Shown: positions 33,701 to 44,448 of the stretch, piece after piece
Position numbering within the stretch: the stretch's first letter is position 1
How the letters are laid out: every line of letters begins with the position of its first letter
The notes under the pieces: generated by a model
Databases searched by the model: none
What the model was told of the DNA's origin: nothing
What the model saw: only the letters and a program-made list of their open reading frames with translations
From: Pseudophaeomoniella oleicola
Taxonomy: Eukaryota > Ascomycota > Eurotiomycetes > Phaeomoniellales > Phaeomoniellaceae
DNA length: 64,000 nucleotides
Reading direction: 5' to 3'
NCBI GenBank assembly: GCA_003868215.1
Contig: QWDQ01000076.1
Location: 36,222-100,221, forward strand
Position numbers and translations under genes: made by a program

Positions 33701-33756
33701 GTTTGCTTGTTTTAGTTCTCAGTTACAGTCACTCGTTAACAGTAATTCCTTCCAAG
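30723..33756. other. Long intergenic region, no supported gene
   Basis: In this 3 kb stretch I see only short frames without domains. The best are 31452-31637 (+), with no starting ATG, and 32443-32979 (-), 178 codons of unremarkable composition. Neither is supported. The last 150 bases hold the promoter of the Ser/Thr-rich secreted protein, including a TATA box. Confidence 0.5.
33610..33616 (+). promoter_or_regulatory. TATA box of the secreted Ser/Thr-rich protein gene
   Basis: TATAAAG lies 147 nt upstream of the ATG at 33757, followed by pyrimidine-rich sequence. Spacing and context fit a strongly expressed fungal gene with a 5' leader of roughly 100 nt. Confidence 0.5.
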
Positions 33757-35241
33757 ATGAAGTACACATTCAGCACCGCAGCCGCAGCTGCCCTCCTCGC
33801 CGCCCAGGCCTCTGCACAAGATGTGTGCACAGCCCCTGGTGTCGTCGTCGAGCCAACTGCCGTCGAATACCCTCTGTACATCTCGACCTACGTTGCAGAT
33901 GCTACCGTCCTCAACATCAACAACAACATCAACATCACGATCAACAATGCGCCAACCACCATCGAGATGATGACGACTGCCACCAGCACCGTCTTCAACA
34001 CCGTCACCGCTACGACGACCACGACTGCGGCACCTGCCCCAACTGCAACTACCATTGATGAGCCAATCATTCTCGGCATCAACAATGGATTGGCCAGAAA
34101 GAGACAGAGCGCATTCGCTGGTTTCTTGGGTGCCTCAGGCAGCGTTGCTCCCACCTGCCAGGAAGCCTCCACGCTTACCTTGAACGCTGGTGAGCTCTTC
34201 CTTGCCTCAGGTGCAGGCCAGTTCTCTACCTCCTCAGGTATGAACACCTCGATGTTCTCTCCATCTGCTGCCGTTGGCTCGATCACCACCACCTTCGGTC
34301 TCAGCGCCGGCTTCGTTTGGGTTAACTCTGCTTTCGTCGGCGGAGAGGCTATCTTCTACGTCTCTGCTCTTGGATCCATTGAGGCCTCGTTCAGCGGCGC
34401 TATCCCCGTTGGTGGTACCGCCATTGGTTTCACCGCCATTCTTGCTTCATCATGCCCAGGTGCCAACACCACCTCGGCCTCTGGAAGCCCTTCAATCACC
34501 CCATCGGCCAACGCTACCCTCGCCACCTCAATCCCCAGCAGCCTTACGACCAGCTCTTCGCTCTCGTTCACGTCTTCAACGAACTTGACCACCACAGCAA
34601 CCTCAATCCCATCTTCCATCGTCAGCCCAACCTCCGTCAGCCCAACCTCCGTCACCCCAACCACATCTGTGTCTCTTGCTTTCGCCTCCCCAACAGCATC
34701 CGCTGCTGGTGCCAAGCGTCAAGCAACTACTTTGGAATACGTTCAAGCTGACGGTACCTTCACCAACGTTGCTGCTGATGCCGCTGTCTACTTGATCGTC
34801 GATGGTGAGCTGTTTGTTGACGGAGCTCAAATCTCCACCAACACCGGTACCCCATACGATATCTTCTCTCCACTCGCCACCGTTGGTGACATTACTACCA
34901 CTTTTGACTCCTCAGCCGGTTCCCTCAGCTGGACCAACAGCTCATTTAGCATCAACAGTGCTGGTCTTGCCGAATTCGCTGTCTCATCAGGCACTGTCTA
35001 CGCTGCCTACGCCACTATCCCACCTGGTGCTACTCAGATCGTCCTGTCTGCCATCCCAGCCACGACATCTGCCGCTGCCACCACCAGCAGCTCCAGCTCC
35101 ATCTCCATTCCATCCATCACCGCCCCCTCTTCCACAAGCAGCAGCATGACAAGCAGCGTCAGTGGCCTCCCCACTCCCGGTCTCAACGATACCGGTGTGC
35201 TCCCATCTGCTCGCCGTCTGTTAGCGCCGCGCTTGGAATAG
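33757..35241 (+). CDS. Secreted Ser/Thr-rich protein with two related modules behind Kex2-type sites, 494 aa
   Basis: The frame opens upstream at 33577, but the ATG at 33757 starts a clean signal peptide (cleavage likely after ASA, residue 20), so I chose it. The mature protein begins with a segment containing Cys24 and an Asn-rich stretch. Two KR dibasic sites, each followed by Gln, lie at residues 115-117 and 320-322. Each precedes a related module (about 117-235 and 322-435). Both modules contain a FSP-A-VG-ITTTF block, then a W-NS-F block, and end in a PxGxTxI motif. A Ser/Thr/Pro-rich linker, likely heavily O-glycosylated, separates them, and a second one follows. The C-terminus is basic (RRLLAPRLE) and not a clear GPI signal. 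It resembles fungal cell-wall or surface proteins of the DUF7908 kind. The name is uncertain, and the duplicated structure is seen directly. Confidence 0.82.
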   Translation: MKYTFSTAAAAALLAAQASAQDVCTAPGVVVEPTAVEYPLYISTYVADATVLNINNNINITINNAPTTIEMMTTATSTVFNTVTATTTTTAAPAPTATTIDEPIILGINNGLARKRQSAFAGFLGASGSVAPTCQEASTLTLNAGELFLASGAGQFSTSSGMNTSMFSPSAAVGSITTTFGLSAGFVWVNSAFVGGEAIFYVSALGSIEASFSGAIPVGGTAIGFTAILASSCPGANTTSASGSPSITPSANATLATSIPSSLTTSSSLSFTSSTNLTTTATSIPSSIVSPTSVSPTSVTPTTSVSLAFASPTASAAGAKRQATTLEYVQADGTFTNVAADAAVYLIVDGELFVDGAQISTNTGTPYDIFSPLATVGDITTTFDSSAGSLSWTNSSFSINSAGLAEFAVSSGTVYAAYATIPPGATQIVLSAIPATTSAAATTSSSSSISIPSITAPSSTSSSMTSSVSGLPTPGLNDTGVLPSARRLLAPRLE

Positions 35242-36484
35242 AGACTCATTCCGTGGATCGTCTCCTGCCCTAGCTAGCTGGTTCGTTCTGATCTATCTAG
35301 TCTTTGAGAAAGTTGGGCCAGGGGGGCAAGGTTTAGGTTATGTGTGCTTGATTTAGGCAGGGGAAGTGTGATCAAATCTCTGGTTATGGTCATGAGTTTT
35401 TGATTGTGATTTAGAGAGGAAGAGAGGAGATGAGGGAGAAGGCGGGTTAGTAAAACAGGATTCTTAATATTCACTGTGGTTGTTATCCTCTTATTGGGAT
35501 CGATATACAAATATTCTTTATTTTCTTTCTTCTTTTGTCATCTCGTTTATTATTATCATCACCATCATCATCATCAAGGCATATATACATCTTGAACAAT
35601 TGGATCTTGACAACACAATAATAGCAATCAAAGAAGGGCCTATTACTTATTACTTAGAAATAATTCCAAACAGCAGCAGCAGCAGCAGCAGCAGTCTGAA
35701 AACAAGAGCAAATCAATTCACTTAACTCTTTTCCTTCTGACTATAATATTACTGTTTAACTATGTACCTACTTTTATTGGGGAAGTAGGTAATAACTTAC
35801 CTGAAGAAGAAGAAGAAGAAACTGAAGAAGTTGAAGAGGTAAGTACCACACAAGCACACACATACACCGAATCTGAACCAGGCACCTCGGGTACCTCAGG
35901 CGGTTGGTTAACATAGGTTAAGGTACGTACGTACCTCACATAATCCAAAGACATGGAACATGGAACATGGGGGGATGGGGCACACTCACTCACTCACTCA
36001 CTCACCCATCCATCCATCCCTCCATCCATCCATCCATCCATCCAGGTACCTGAACCCAAGTCAACAAACTGCCCACCTATTTATTACCTATGACACGAAA
36101 AACTGCATGCGTCTAGATTGGTAGGTAAGCTAATTAGATATCTACCTAGGTATGTTGACTCCACCATTCCAGATTCCCCTGACAGGTTCTAATCCCACTT
36201 CTTTTTTTCTGCTCACGTACGTACGTACGTACATTCCCAAGCTAAGTTATACGCGCGCGAAGGATCGGTATGCTTGTGTCTTGTCTCCACAGTAAGTAGG
36301 TACCTAGGTAATAGTGAGTGAACCGCAGATGTTACTGTTTGCGGCCGAGGGGGACTAGAACGGGACGGGGGACGGAGGACGGACGAGTCATGATAGCTTA
36401 GTAAGGTAAAGTACCTAGATACAAGGAATGGTAGGTTGAGTTGTAATTACCTACCTACCAACCTCTCGTGAGAGGGAGCGACCC

Positions 36485-36585
36485 TTTTTTTTTTTTTTTT
36501 TTTTTTTTTTGGTGTAAGATACTTACCTACTAATACGGTGATACTTATGAGGGCATAGAGAGAGGGTGTGTGTGTGTGTGTGAGA

Positions 36586-36630
<45 letters not shown>
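36485..36630. repeat. Compound microsatellite cluster: T-run, (TG)n, (GA)n
   Basis: A 26-base T-run is followed after about 55 bases by a TG tract that passes directly into a GA tract of about 48 bases. Confidence 0.9.
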
Positions 36631-36633
<3 letters not shown>

Positions 36634-36765
36634 TCTACGACGACGACGAATTGTTTGGACAAGGAAAGATAAAGGGAATAGAGATAGATCCCGGAGTTCT
36701 TACCTAGGTAGGTAGGTACCTAAGGTACCTAGTCATGATTTGCATGGCTACCTACCTGTCGAGAG

Positions 36766-36805
36766 CTGTCAACCTGTCAACCTGTCAACCTGTCAACCTG
36801 TCAAC
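36766..36805. repeat. Tandem repeat of an 8-nt unit, five copies
   Basis: The unit CTGTCAAC is repeated five times without interruption. Confidence 0.88.
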
Positions 36806-38565
36806 AACCTATGGCGTATATTTCATCTCGGCAGGAACCCCGAAAGGAAGCAGAAGCACAAGCAGAAAGCAGTTACAGCAATTACGAAACCAAACAAACT
36901 CCCCCTTCTTCCCCTCCTCATCTCCCCCCAATTCACCACCTATTATCACGAAAGAAGGGATACCATCCCTCCTAGCCAATCAATCCATCCCTTCAAGGTT
37001 CGCTCGTTCCGTACCTGACCCAAAACCAAACTGTTCTTAAACTCTAAAGTCACCCCACACCTCCCAAAGCAGGAATGGTCAAATTACCTAGCGGATAGCT
37101 ATATTACCGCATGCGGCGACGAGACGGCCCGTTGAATGGGGGATTCCGCAACCATGGAGGAGAGAAAAAAGTGATGATGATGGAAAGGAAGGGAGGACGG
37201 GAAGGGGAAAAGTCCTGTGGTCAGGCAACTCCTCGCTCTCTATCTAGATAGTCACACTGTGTGAAAAGGGAAAAAAGGAGTGGTCTCTTTTCGTGGTCGT
37301 GAATTATATACAGGCTGGTTGGTCTTTGATTGCTGTAAGCCTCGATCGAATCTGCGAGAATCAGCAATGTAATTAGTTGAACTACTACACATCTTTCCCT
37401 TCTCTAACAAGGAGCTTGCTTCCTGGAAACCAAATCACAACCAGATAATCTTACTTGCATAAGGTACCTACCTACCTACCTGGTGGCAAGTCATCATACA
37501 AGGTACTGGGTTGCAACCAGTAAACCTAGGTCACCTTAGGTAATTTACCTCTCTAATGACATCTTTGACGTTTGGAAAAGTTATGTTGTAGGGCGAAAAA
37601 TAAAAATGGGAGGTAACTTATTATTAGTAGCAGCGAGAGAGTCAATTATTACAGTGAGTTTTGGAGGGGGGAGAGAAAAAGGTTACTTGTAATTATATGC
37701 GCCGCTTTTGGAAGGAGATGATAATCGTGTTAACTTAGTTATTTTTCTGTTGGTGAGCATTGGGTACCGTAATCAGTACAGGAGGTAGTTATCGTACCTA
37801 AATTGTGTAAAGAGATAGGGATATAATCATAAATTGGTGAGAACTTCAAGACATGTCGTCTTCTCGGTCTTTCCTCTCTTACTGTAATCCCGAATCATCC
37901 GACTTCTCACCCGTTCGTTACTGTAAAGCGACGCACGGGCCGTGATGTGATGTGTGTGTGTGTGTGTGTGTTTGTTTGCTTGTAGTATGATTCTTTGAAT
38001 TGTGGTCATCTGGATTGAGGGTAATTGGGAGGGAGACAGAATGGATGGTGCTTGAAGGATATATATGAGGTAAAAAGATGTAAATAGGTAAGAAATAGGA
38101 TCACGACGAAAAGGACGGTATTGAACAGCAGAGAGTAATATCTGGTGATAATTAAGATGATTGAACCATGAAGGCATCACAGACGTCAAACATACTCTTC
38201 CTTGTCTATCATTTGTCGATGGATTTCAATAACTATCAGCCAGTAAATGACGCGGGTAAGGAAGCGCTCATGTTCAGTTTTCTTAATTAAAAGTTGAATT
38301 GTTGCCTATGTAAGGTAGGAACGTAGGTGTCATATCTATCATGACTGCAGAGTATCAGCCCATCACACCAACCATCACACGACCCGATCTCGGTACGACT
38401 TCAGATTACGTAAGTATTCTCTTCTGCAAAACACAGTCTCATATGGACGTTGAACCAATCCCTCCTTTGTCAAAATGCAGAACCTCATTCCATCGTCGTA
38501 AATCATTCATTCAGTCTGTAGACCGAATTGATTCATCTCTCTTCATTTCCTCGTCATCCTTCAGT

Positions 38566-39769
38566 TCAGTCGTAATGTGGGCCGATGGCAATAGCGCAAG
38601 GATCCTCAGCGAAGTCAACTGTAGCAGCCATGAAATCCTCATCACGTCGGATACTACTCGCAAATTTCACCGCCGCTTCAATGTCCAAGAATCGGATGTC
38701 GACATCTCTGCCTCCACTAGCTTGGACACCTTTGTTCACCAGACACTCCAGATCTCCACCTTTGTCAACAGCAATCTTTCCCAGTGCCATTCTTGTGTAC
38801 TCAGTTGGACAATTCTTGAGAGCCACCACTCTAGTTGCGCCGAAGTTGAGTTGTTGGCGAAGACGTGAGGAGACCGGTTCATTATCCTTGCCGATATCGA
38901 TCATAACCACGAAACGAGGTTCATTAGGTTTGTTGTACATCACGCCGTTTGCTGTGACATCATAGTACTTCTTCGCGGCATCACCAGAGGTAAAAGCCAC
39001 ATAGGCCCGTCCATCGGTGGGATTGAAGCGCAGCTGCTCTATGGCACCGTGATAGACAAGGGAAGTAATCATTTGAGACGATGTAGTAGACGGAAATCCT
39101 GTCATGATCACAGTTCGTGGTTGCGATTCTATCACAAGCGATATTAGTCTCACGCTGGTGGTCAATGGACACTCATCACTTACTTGGCACATCACGGCCC
39201 CCGGGTAAACCCCAGGAGGTGAAGAAGATTTGTTCTTGACGGTCGTCTTCATCCATGTTGATGATCTGAGATCGAGATTGAGATGGTGTTATGGAATCAA
39301 GACTCTGAGTCTCGCTACCACGATCTGACGCAGGGTTCTTGTATGGTGTATCCGCTGTGATGTTGACACGATAAGAGCTTTGTTCTCCGTCAGCTGATGC
39401 AGATGCGCTTTTGACATCCCAGGTCCGCTTGACATGTATCTGGTCTCTGTACAAGCCTTTGCCGAAGTGGTTGCTCAAATCGGCTGCAGTGGCTTCATTC
39501 ACATCCTGATGCTCTGCTCGGAAATCCGCAACGACATCAGCAATGAACGTGTCGTGGTAGAACCACTCAGAAGCGCCAGTGTCTGCGTCCATCGGATCTT
39601 GCGAACTGGCAGGACGGAGAGCTCCTCCAGGGGATGAGACACTGTCACGACCGCCGAGAGTCTCACTGTCCGGTCCCTTTGGTGCTGAGGAGGCGCTTTG
39701 GACGATTCCTGCGGACTCCAGAAAAGTTGTGGTGTCGTCCAAGACAGCGAAAGGATCGAAGGCCGCCAT
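38566..39769 (-). CDS. RRM-like fungal protein, 382 aa, one intron
   Basis: Two frames on the minus strand join through a 55-nt intron (39129-39183). It begins GTAAGT, has GACTAAT as a branch site and ends in ATAG. Exons are 39184-39769 and 38566-39128, giving 382 residues. The N-terminal half is acidic, Ser-rich and probably disordered. After the junction, RTVIMTGFPST starts a beta-alpha-beta pattern with RAYVAFTSGDAAKKYYD, matching RNP2- and RNP1-like positions of an RNA-recognition motif. A second, more degenerate unit follows (TRVVALKNCP to VDIRFLDIEAAVKF). The aromatic RNP residues are poorly conserved, so RNA binding is uncertain. Without the intron both frames end prematurely. Confidence 0.75.
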
Positions 39770-40057
39770 TACGTCGACAAGGGCACTGGTGTATGTTGCT
39801 TGGATAACTTATGAAATCTCAACGTCTAATATCAACAGTCGAACAACGGGGTTGGTTGTGATCAGTCAATCTCTAAGACAACACCATTTAGGGAAATCCA
39901 GCCTCTTTTCAGGACAACTCTCCACGGAAAGTCGCGTGCTTGTTTGCTTTATGGTGTCAACAACTTCGCGTCTCTGGGGAACACTTCCTCTTACGTGAAT
40001 GGCTTCCTTGTTTCCTATTGTTCTAATTTCCATTTACCTAGTCGTTCATTTGGACTC

Positions 40058-41641
40058 TCAAGGAGGTACTTCTAGCGATTCGTATGGTCTTTGTCCGACT
40101 ACAGGATGCTCCAACATTACTTGCAGTGCTCTTCTCCCACAGAATCCAGCATGATCAGCTTTTCTCATTACAGTCTTGAAAGAGCCCCCTTCTTTGATTG
40201 TCTCATCCGGTACCCATACACGTTGCTCTACTTCCGATCCAGCTTCCTCGGCTCTACGTGGGTTGTGCCATGGCAAACCAACAAGATGACTGATAACAAA
40301 GTGGATAGGTGTGTATAGTCGCTCGAAACGGCGGCTGAAGCCAAGCCACGAGAATGTCCGAGTGTCGTATGCCACACGAATGAATGGGTTCAGGTAGATC
40401 CCTGTCTTGCCGGGTTCGGGGCTTTGTATGTCAGCGTTGATGAGGCAACACTCGGAGGCATCCCAGTAGAGGTCGTTTTCGGCTCGGAAGCGAAACCCGG
40501 TCGAAGGAGTGAGAGCTTGGTCAGCTGCTGTGTTGAGTTTGTCTGCATATTGGAATTGGAAGTACTTCGCATCAAAAGCCACCATGCCTCCCCAGCAGCT
40601 CTTGACCATGATAGCCTCTTTCTGAGCCAGGACATCCTTGCGACTTTGACCGCTACCAGAGTCCGTGAACCACGGATAGAAAGGAAGACCCATGCTGAAT
40701 CCTTCTGCATCCCTCGTTGCAAAGGTGTCGTAGAACTTGATTGGGTCCATGAAGTCCGTTGCACAGGCAGCACGGTAATCTGCTCGACCGTCAACCCCGT
40801 CTTCTGCATGCGTCAAGAACAACAACTGCGCAGCTTCTACCGGATCAAAGATGACATCGTTGAGGTAGAGCAGTTTGTCCCATTGAACATCCAATACCTC
40901 CAGGGGTTTCAGCGCACGATTGCGCACTTCTGCCAGGTAGGTTATTCTCTTCACTCTCTTCGTGCCATCCGGCAAAGAAACATGCGGTAAAGTGTCAGGG
41001 TCGAAATGGTCGTCAAAGACAAATCTGTGTCCACATTCCACCTTTTGTTCCAGGGTAGAAAGAGCTTCTTTCCCCTTTTTCCCTGCATTGTTCTCGTAGA
41101 TGCTCAGGTACACGTTTTCAGGGCCGAGTATGTCAACAAGTTTGAGTACTGCAGCTCCCCAGTACCCCTGCGCCAGTTCCCCATCCGGATCAAATATGCT
41201 GGCTGCTATGAAAATCTTCTCGTTGCGCGTATTGCCTCGCCCAGGTTTATTGGATGCCAGTATCTGCTGTCGCAAGGCAGTATATCGAGCTGGAGGGTGC
41301 GTGTATGACGGTCTGAATACTGCTGTAAGCACGGCAAAGATCAGGACCATCAACAGGGTCATGTAGGCGTAGAAGAATATCCGTCGTGTCGAACATCTTC
41401 GCACTATGGTACGGGGAAGGGTCTGTTGCCGGCTGCGTCGAGGCCGAAGAGGTAGAAAGAATTTCCGATTCAGAAAGGCGACCAGCGCACTCCATATCGA
41501 ATCGCTATCCTTTTCATATGCCCCTGTCGTCAAGGCTTGGGTCTCGGGATCCTCGGCATCCAAGTCAAAGCTGTCCTTTGACTCACCCGAATCGCGATGC
41601 GTTAGCTCATAGTCATCGGAAGCAAGCAACTTCCGGACCAT
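40058..41641 (-). CDS. GT69 / CAP59-type mannosyltransferase, type II membrane protein, 527 aa
   Basis: I take the ATG at 41641. The frame extends 27 nt upstream only to a GTG. A basic stretch (RRSRQQTLPRTIVRR) precedes one membrane helix at about residues 88-110, giving a Golgi-type signal anchor. The lumenal domain has KIFIAASIFDPDGEL, then ENVYLSIYENNAG, the family-typical ITYLAEVRNRALKPL, and WDKLLYLNDVIFDP with its aspartates. WGGMVAFDAKYFQF follows near residue 370. These blocks identify the cryptococcal mannosyltransferase 1 / CAP59 family (PF11735), alpha-1,3-mannosyltransferases acting on surface glycans. In moulds the acceptor is not well defined. No intron is needed. Confidence 0.9.
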   Translation of the reverse strand: MVRKLLASDDYELTHRDSGESKDSFDLDAEDPETQALTTGAYEKDSDSIWSALVAFLNRKFFLPLRPRRSRQQTLPRTIVRRCSTRRIFFYAYMTLLMVLIFAVLTAVFRPSYTHPPARYTALRQQILASNKPGRGNTRNEKIFIAASIFDPDGELAQGYWGAAVLKLVDILGPENVYLSIYENNAGKKGKEALSTLEQKVECGHRFVFDDHFDPDTLPHVSLPDGTKRVKRITYLAEVRNRALKPLEVLDVQWDKLLYLNDVIFDPVEAAQLLFLTHAEDGVDGRADYRAACATDFMDPIKFYDTFATRDAEGFSMGLPFYPWFTDSGSGQSRKDVLAQKEAIMVKSCWGGMVAFDAKYFQFQYADKLNTAADQALTPSTGFRFRAENDLYWDASECCLINADIQSPEPGKTGIYLNPFIRVAYDTRTFSWLGFSRRFERLYTPIHFVISHLVGLPWHNPRRAEEAGSEVEQRVWVPDETIKEGGSFKTVMRKADHAGFCGRRALQVMLEHPVVGQRPYESLEVPP

Positions 41642-42254
41642 CCTGATGATCGAGACCGACTCATGCACATCCCCAAAGCGGAGACATGCGGAAAACTCTC
41701 ATAAGCGCAACAAAAGAGCTGGCCAGGCTCTCATCTTATAATATTTGTTCAAGCACAGAACTGGTTTAATAGATGACAAGGAATAAATCTGCCTGTTCAG
41801 GGGGAATCTCTTGAACAAAGGCCTTTCTTCCCCACAAAGTCAGATTTTAAGTGACCGCCTAAAGACAATAAGATACTGCAATACGTAGTAAAGTTCCCCC
41901 AGTCCCGCGGACCCCTTCCGTAAGATGAAGTAATAATCACTGTACTACGTAGTACACTGATACACGAGCTGTCACAGTATGATACGTGGCAAGTCACCGT
42001 CTAGGCCAGGAGTGTCCTCAAGATAACAATAGATAAAGGTATCGTATGAGATCGTGACCATTCAATCAATTGTCACATGACATGGTCGTGTGATGCATCG
42101 ACATCTCTCTTGGATAGAACAGGCTCAAGGTAATCTAGATGATCGCGTGAAAATAATATAGTAACAATACAATAGCCAAGATTTGATAGAGTGAGTGCAA
42201 AGCCCGCCGTTACCTGGACCAAAGCAGGAAGGAGGTGGAAGCATCCTGTCCATA
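41642..42254. promoter_or_regulatory. Divergent intergenic region
   Basis: It lies between the GT69 gene (-) and the BLOC-1-like gene (+). It contains a perfect 16-nt palindrome, TGTACTACGTAGTACA, at 41941-41956, and a related TACGTAGTA at about 41883. No gene is seen. Confidence 0.5.
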
Positions 42255-43124
42255 ATGTCTCGAGTCCCATTGTCTCCCACCGTGCCAACCACCACAACAT
42301 CCACATCATCCAACGCAGGGGGACTATTTCCATTCCATCCAGCAGCTGCTGCTGGTGGGAGCCCAACCCCCAGCTCCCAAACATCCGGCAACCGAGCCCA
42401 ACGCACCGCCGAAGCACGAGCCGCCTTCACAGCCTCCCTCCGCTCCGCCGGCGCCCATCTCGACCAAGAGCTGCAAGCCCGCGCCAAGGATCTCCATGAC
42501 AATGCCGTCGCGCTCAAGAAGCAGGAAGAAGACCTGCAACAGCAGACCGAGGCTCTGAGGAAGGAGAATGAAAAGCTTGCGGCTTTTGTGAGGGAGCAGA
42601 AAGAGGAGTTGTTAGATCTGGGGGTTCAGGCGAGGCAGGAGGTTCGCGAGTTAGGCGGGGAGATAGGTCCTGAAGGCCGCTCGGAGACGCTGATCTCCTC
42701 GACGTTTGGCGTGCATGGTGGCGGTGGTGATGATGCTACCACGGTCGAAGGGTGGGACGACGCACTCGGCGTGTTAAGTCCAGAGAACTTGGGTGATCTA
42801 GATGGTTTCCTCCAGGGAGTCGAGAACGACCTCTTGATTCTAGAAGAGACATGCAGGATAGTGGAAGACGGAGAGGCCTTGGATGATCATCACCCACAAG
42901 ATGGAACAGAAGAAATCCCCACCTCCCAGCAAGCAGAGACTCTCGCCGAGGATGACCACCGGCCTCTTGCGAATCCAGAAGTTCTTGGCCAGGAGCATCA
43001 CGGCCATACACCGGAAACGCTCCTCGTCAGAAGAGAAGAGGCGCTAGACAGCACTGCCTGGGAAGATCCAGCGGCCGCTCATTCATCTACGATCAGCGTC
43101 TTGCCGCCATCTAACGCTCGGTGA
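42255..43124 (+). CDS. BLOC-1 subunit 1 (GCN5L1)-like protein, 289 aa
   Basis: The frame reaches back to a GTG at 42195, but the first ATG is at 42255. After a Ser/Thr/Pro-rich N-terminus, a helical region begins with NRAQRTAEARAAFTASLRSA and continues as a long coiled coil (QARAKDLHDNAVALKKQEED). A second block, LDGFLQGVENDLLILEETCR, follows. This pairing, helical N-part then the ERDFLVLEETLR-like motif, is characteristic of fungal GCN5L1/BLOC1S1 family members (PF06320), which act in endosomal sorting complexes. The insert between the two blocks and the acidic, disordered C-tail make it longer than the core family. It is divergent from GT69 and convergent with the next gene. Confidence 0.75.
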   Translation: MSRVPLSPTVPTTTTSTSSNAGGLFPFHPAAAAGGSPTPSSQTSGNRAQRTAEARAAFTASLRSAGAHLDQELQARAKDLHDNAVALKKQEEDLQQQTEALRKENEKLAAFVREQKEELLDLGVQARQEVRELGGEIGPEGRSETLISSTFGVHGGGGDDATTVEGWDDALGVLSPENLGDLDGFLQGVENDLLILEETCRIVEDGEALDDHHPQDGTEEIPTSQQAETLAEDDHRPLANPEVLGQEHHGHTPETLLVRREEALDSTAWEDPAAAHSSTISVLPPSNAR

Positions 43125-43488
43125 TCTCTTGATGATCTGGAAGACCTTCTCAGTACTTGGTGTTCAATGTGAAACGATATAATGCAGGAAATGACGATTA
43201 ATGACTTATGGACTATTTCTTAACAATCTGCTGGTCTGAGCGCGCTTTCACTACAGCAACGTTTGGAATATTGATGATATGCTTTTATTAAGATAATTTC
43301 GCTGTGTGTATGCACTTCATGTATACGGTATATGGCAATCCTTTGGCACGATCTAACCTCAAATCCAAGAATGTTTCACTCGTTCTGCCACAGAGGGGAT
43401 ATGATATCATATTCCAATCAAACGTCTCTCGGTTCCTTCATGGTCTCGTAATCGTGCTGACGCGTGCCTCGCCGTTGGTATCACCAAC
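43125..43488. other. Convergent intergenic region
   Basis: This short stretch is shared by the 3' ends of the BLOC-1-like gene and the unknown gene at 43489-44448. It contains probable polyadenylation sequence, and nothing else is seen. Confidence 0.5.
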
Positions 43489-44448
43489 TCATGATTCCAT
43501 CGGCGTTCCATTCTGCAGGACCTCTACGTCCTGTACTGCTGGTCTCGCCAGATTCAGAATCGAAGGCATAGCAACCCCCAGATGTCTCGTGTTCCAGAGG
43601 GTTTGCCATTGAATCAGGATAGAGGAGTGATGCAAGCTTATCGCAACGGCTTTTGTGCAGTACTGTCCGTGCATCAGCTTTGCGTAGCCGTCATTAGGGG
43701 ACGTTCGAAGGTCTTGGTCGAAAATATCGGACAGGCGGATGTGTTGTTCCACTATGAGACCTTGAAGAGTAGGGATACGGTGTGGACTCCCACGGTTGCT
43801 ATTGCAGGCCTCTCTTCTGTTTGTCTCGATTTCCTGACGCTTTGTATCTGATGCTCCTGTCTTGGTATAGTAGTTATGCTGTGCCGAGGCTTGGGACGTT
43901 GAAGGAGTCGGCAGCTTCGACAGATCTAGCTGCTGCCTGGCTATGTTAGGCTCGCCTGGTAGCCTGATCTCATCTAGTTGACTTTCGTAATATGTCATTT
44001 CTGTGGAACTGTACGCGCCGTGGAATGGTGGTCCCTCGTAAGACATCCATGAGAGATGCTGTTTGTAGAAGATGTGTTTTGCAAGCTTGAGAACCACTGC
44101 CGATTTGCGGTTACTGTTAGGCAAGGCATGAATGCCCGGCTCGCGTTTGATTGCATCTATGAGAGCTTGGAATGCCGCAATAGCAGACTCGCAGACGCTG
44201 TTGATGGGATTGTCATCATTGGACAATGCTTCCTGGCCATTGTTATCGTTCCAGGAAGACATGATCCACGTCCAATGACTGTCTGACAGTTCAGCCTAGA
44301 TTTCTGTCAACATATGTGCATTCTGATATCGGACCGTGTCTCATTGACATACCCCTTCTCGAGCCTGAGCCAGCGCAAATGAGATTGTTAGTGCTCTTTC
44401 CAGTCTTTCTGTTTCCGATCCGTGGCCTTTCTGTCTCCTTGAAGGCAT
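43489..44448 (-). CDS. Hypothetical protein, 300 aa, one intron
   Basis: The main frame (from an internal ATG at 44262) continues upstream in frame through a 57-nt intron, 44296-44352 (GTATGT ... ATCTAG, with GTTGAC as branch site). It joins an exon at 44353-44448 that starts with an ATG in good context (CGACAACATGCC). The joined N-terminus reads MPSRRQKGHGSETERLERAL and then a helical segment, which extends the protein from 257 to 300 residues. The protein is polar with a middle region rich in Ser, Asn and Gln. I recognise no domain. Short, helical N-terminal blocks such as SAIAAFQALIDAIKREPG could mediate protein contacts. Confidence in the gene is moderate and in any function nil. Confidence 0.6.

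Larger units (their letters stand above)
35242..38565. other. Long intergenic region rich in simple repeats
   Basis: In this 3.3 kb stretch no gene is supported. It has (CAG)n at about 35671-35693, (GAA)n near 35803-35830, (CACT)n and (CATC)n at about 35985-36045, an ACGT tetranucleotide tract at 36213-36231, a T-run at 36485-36510, and (TG)n then (GA)n at 36566-36630. An 8-nt tandem unit lies at 36766-36805 and (TG)n at about 37946-37971. TAGGTA/TACCTA palindromes are scattered through it, densest at 36701-36732 and 37462-37482. Confidence 0.6.

Noticed and set aside
35985-36045. Regular short repeats considered as a CRISPR-like array
   Set aside because: These are plain tetranucleotide microsatellites without unique spacers, in a fungal genome.
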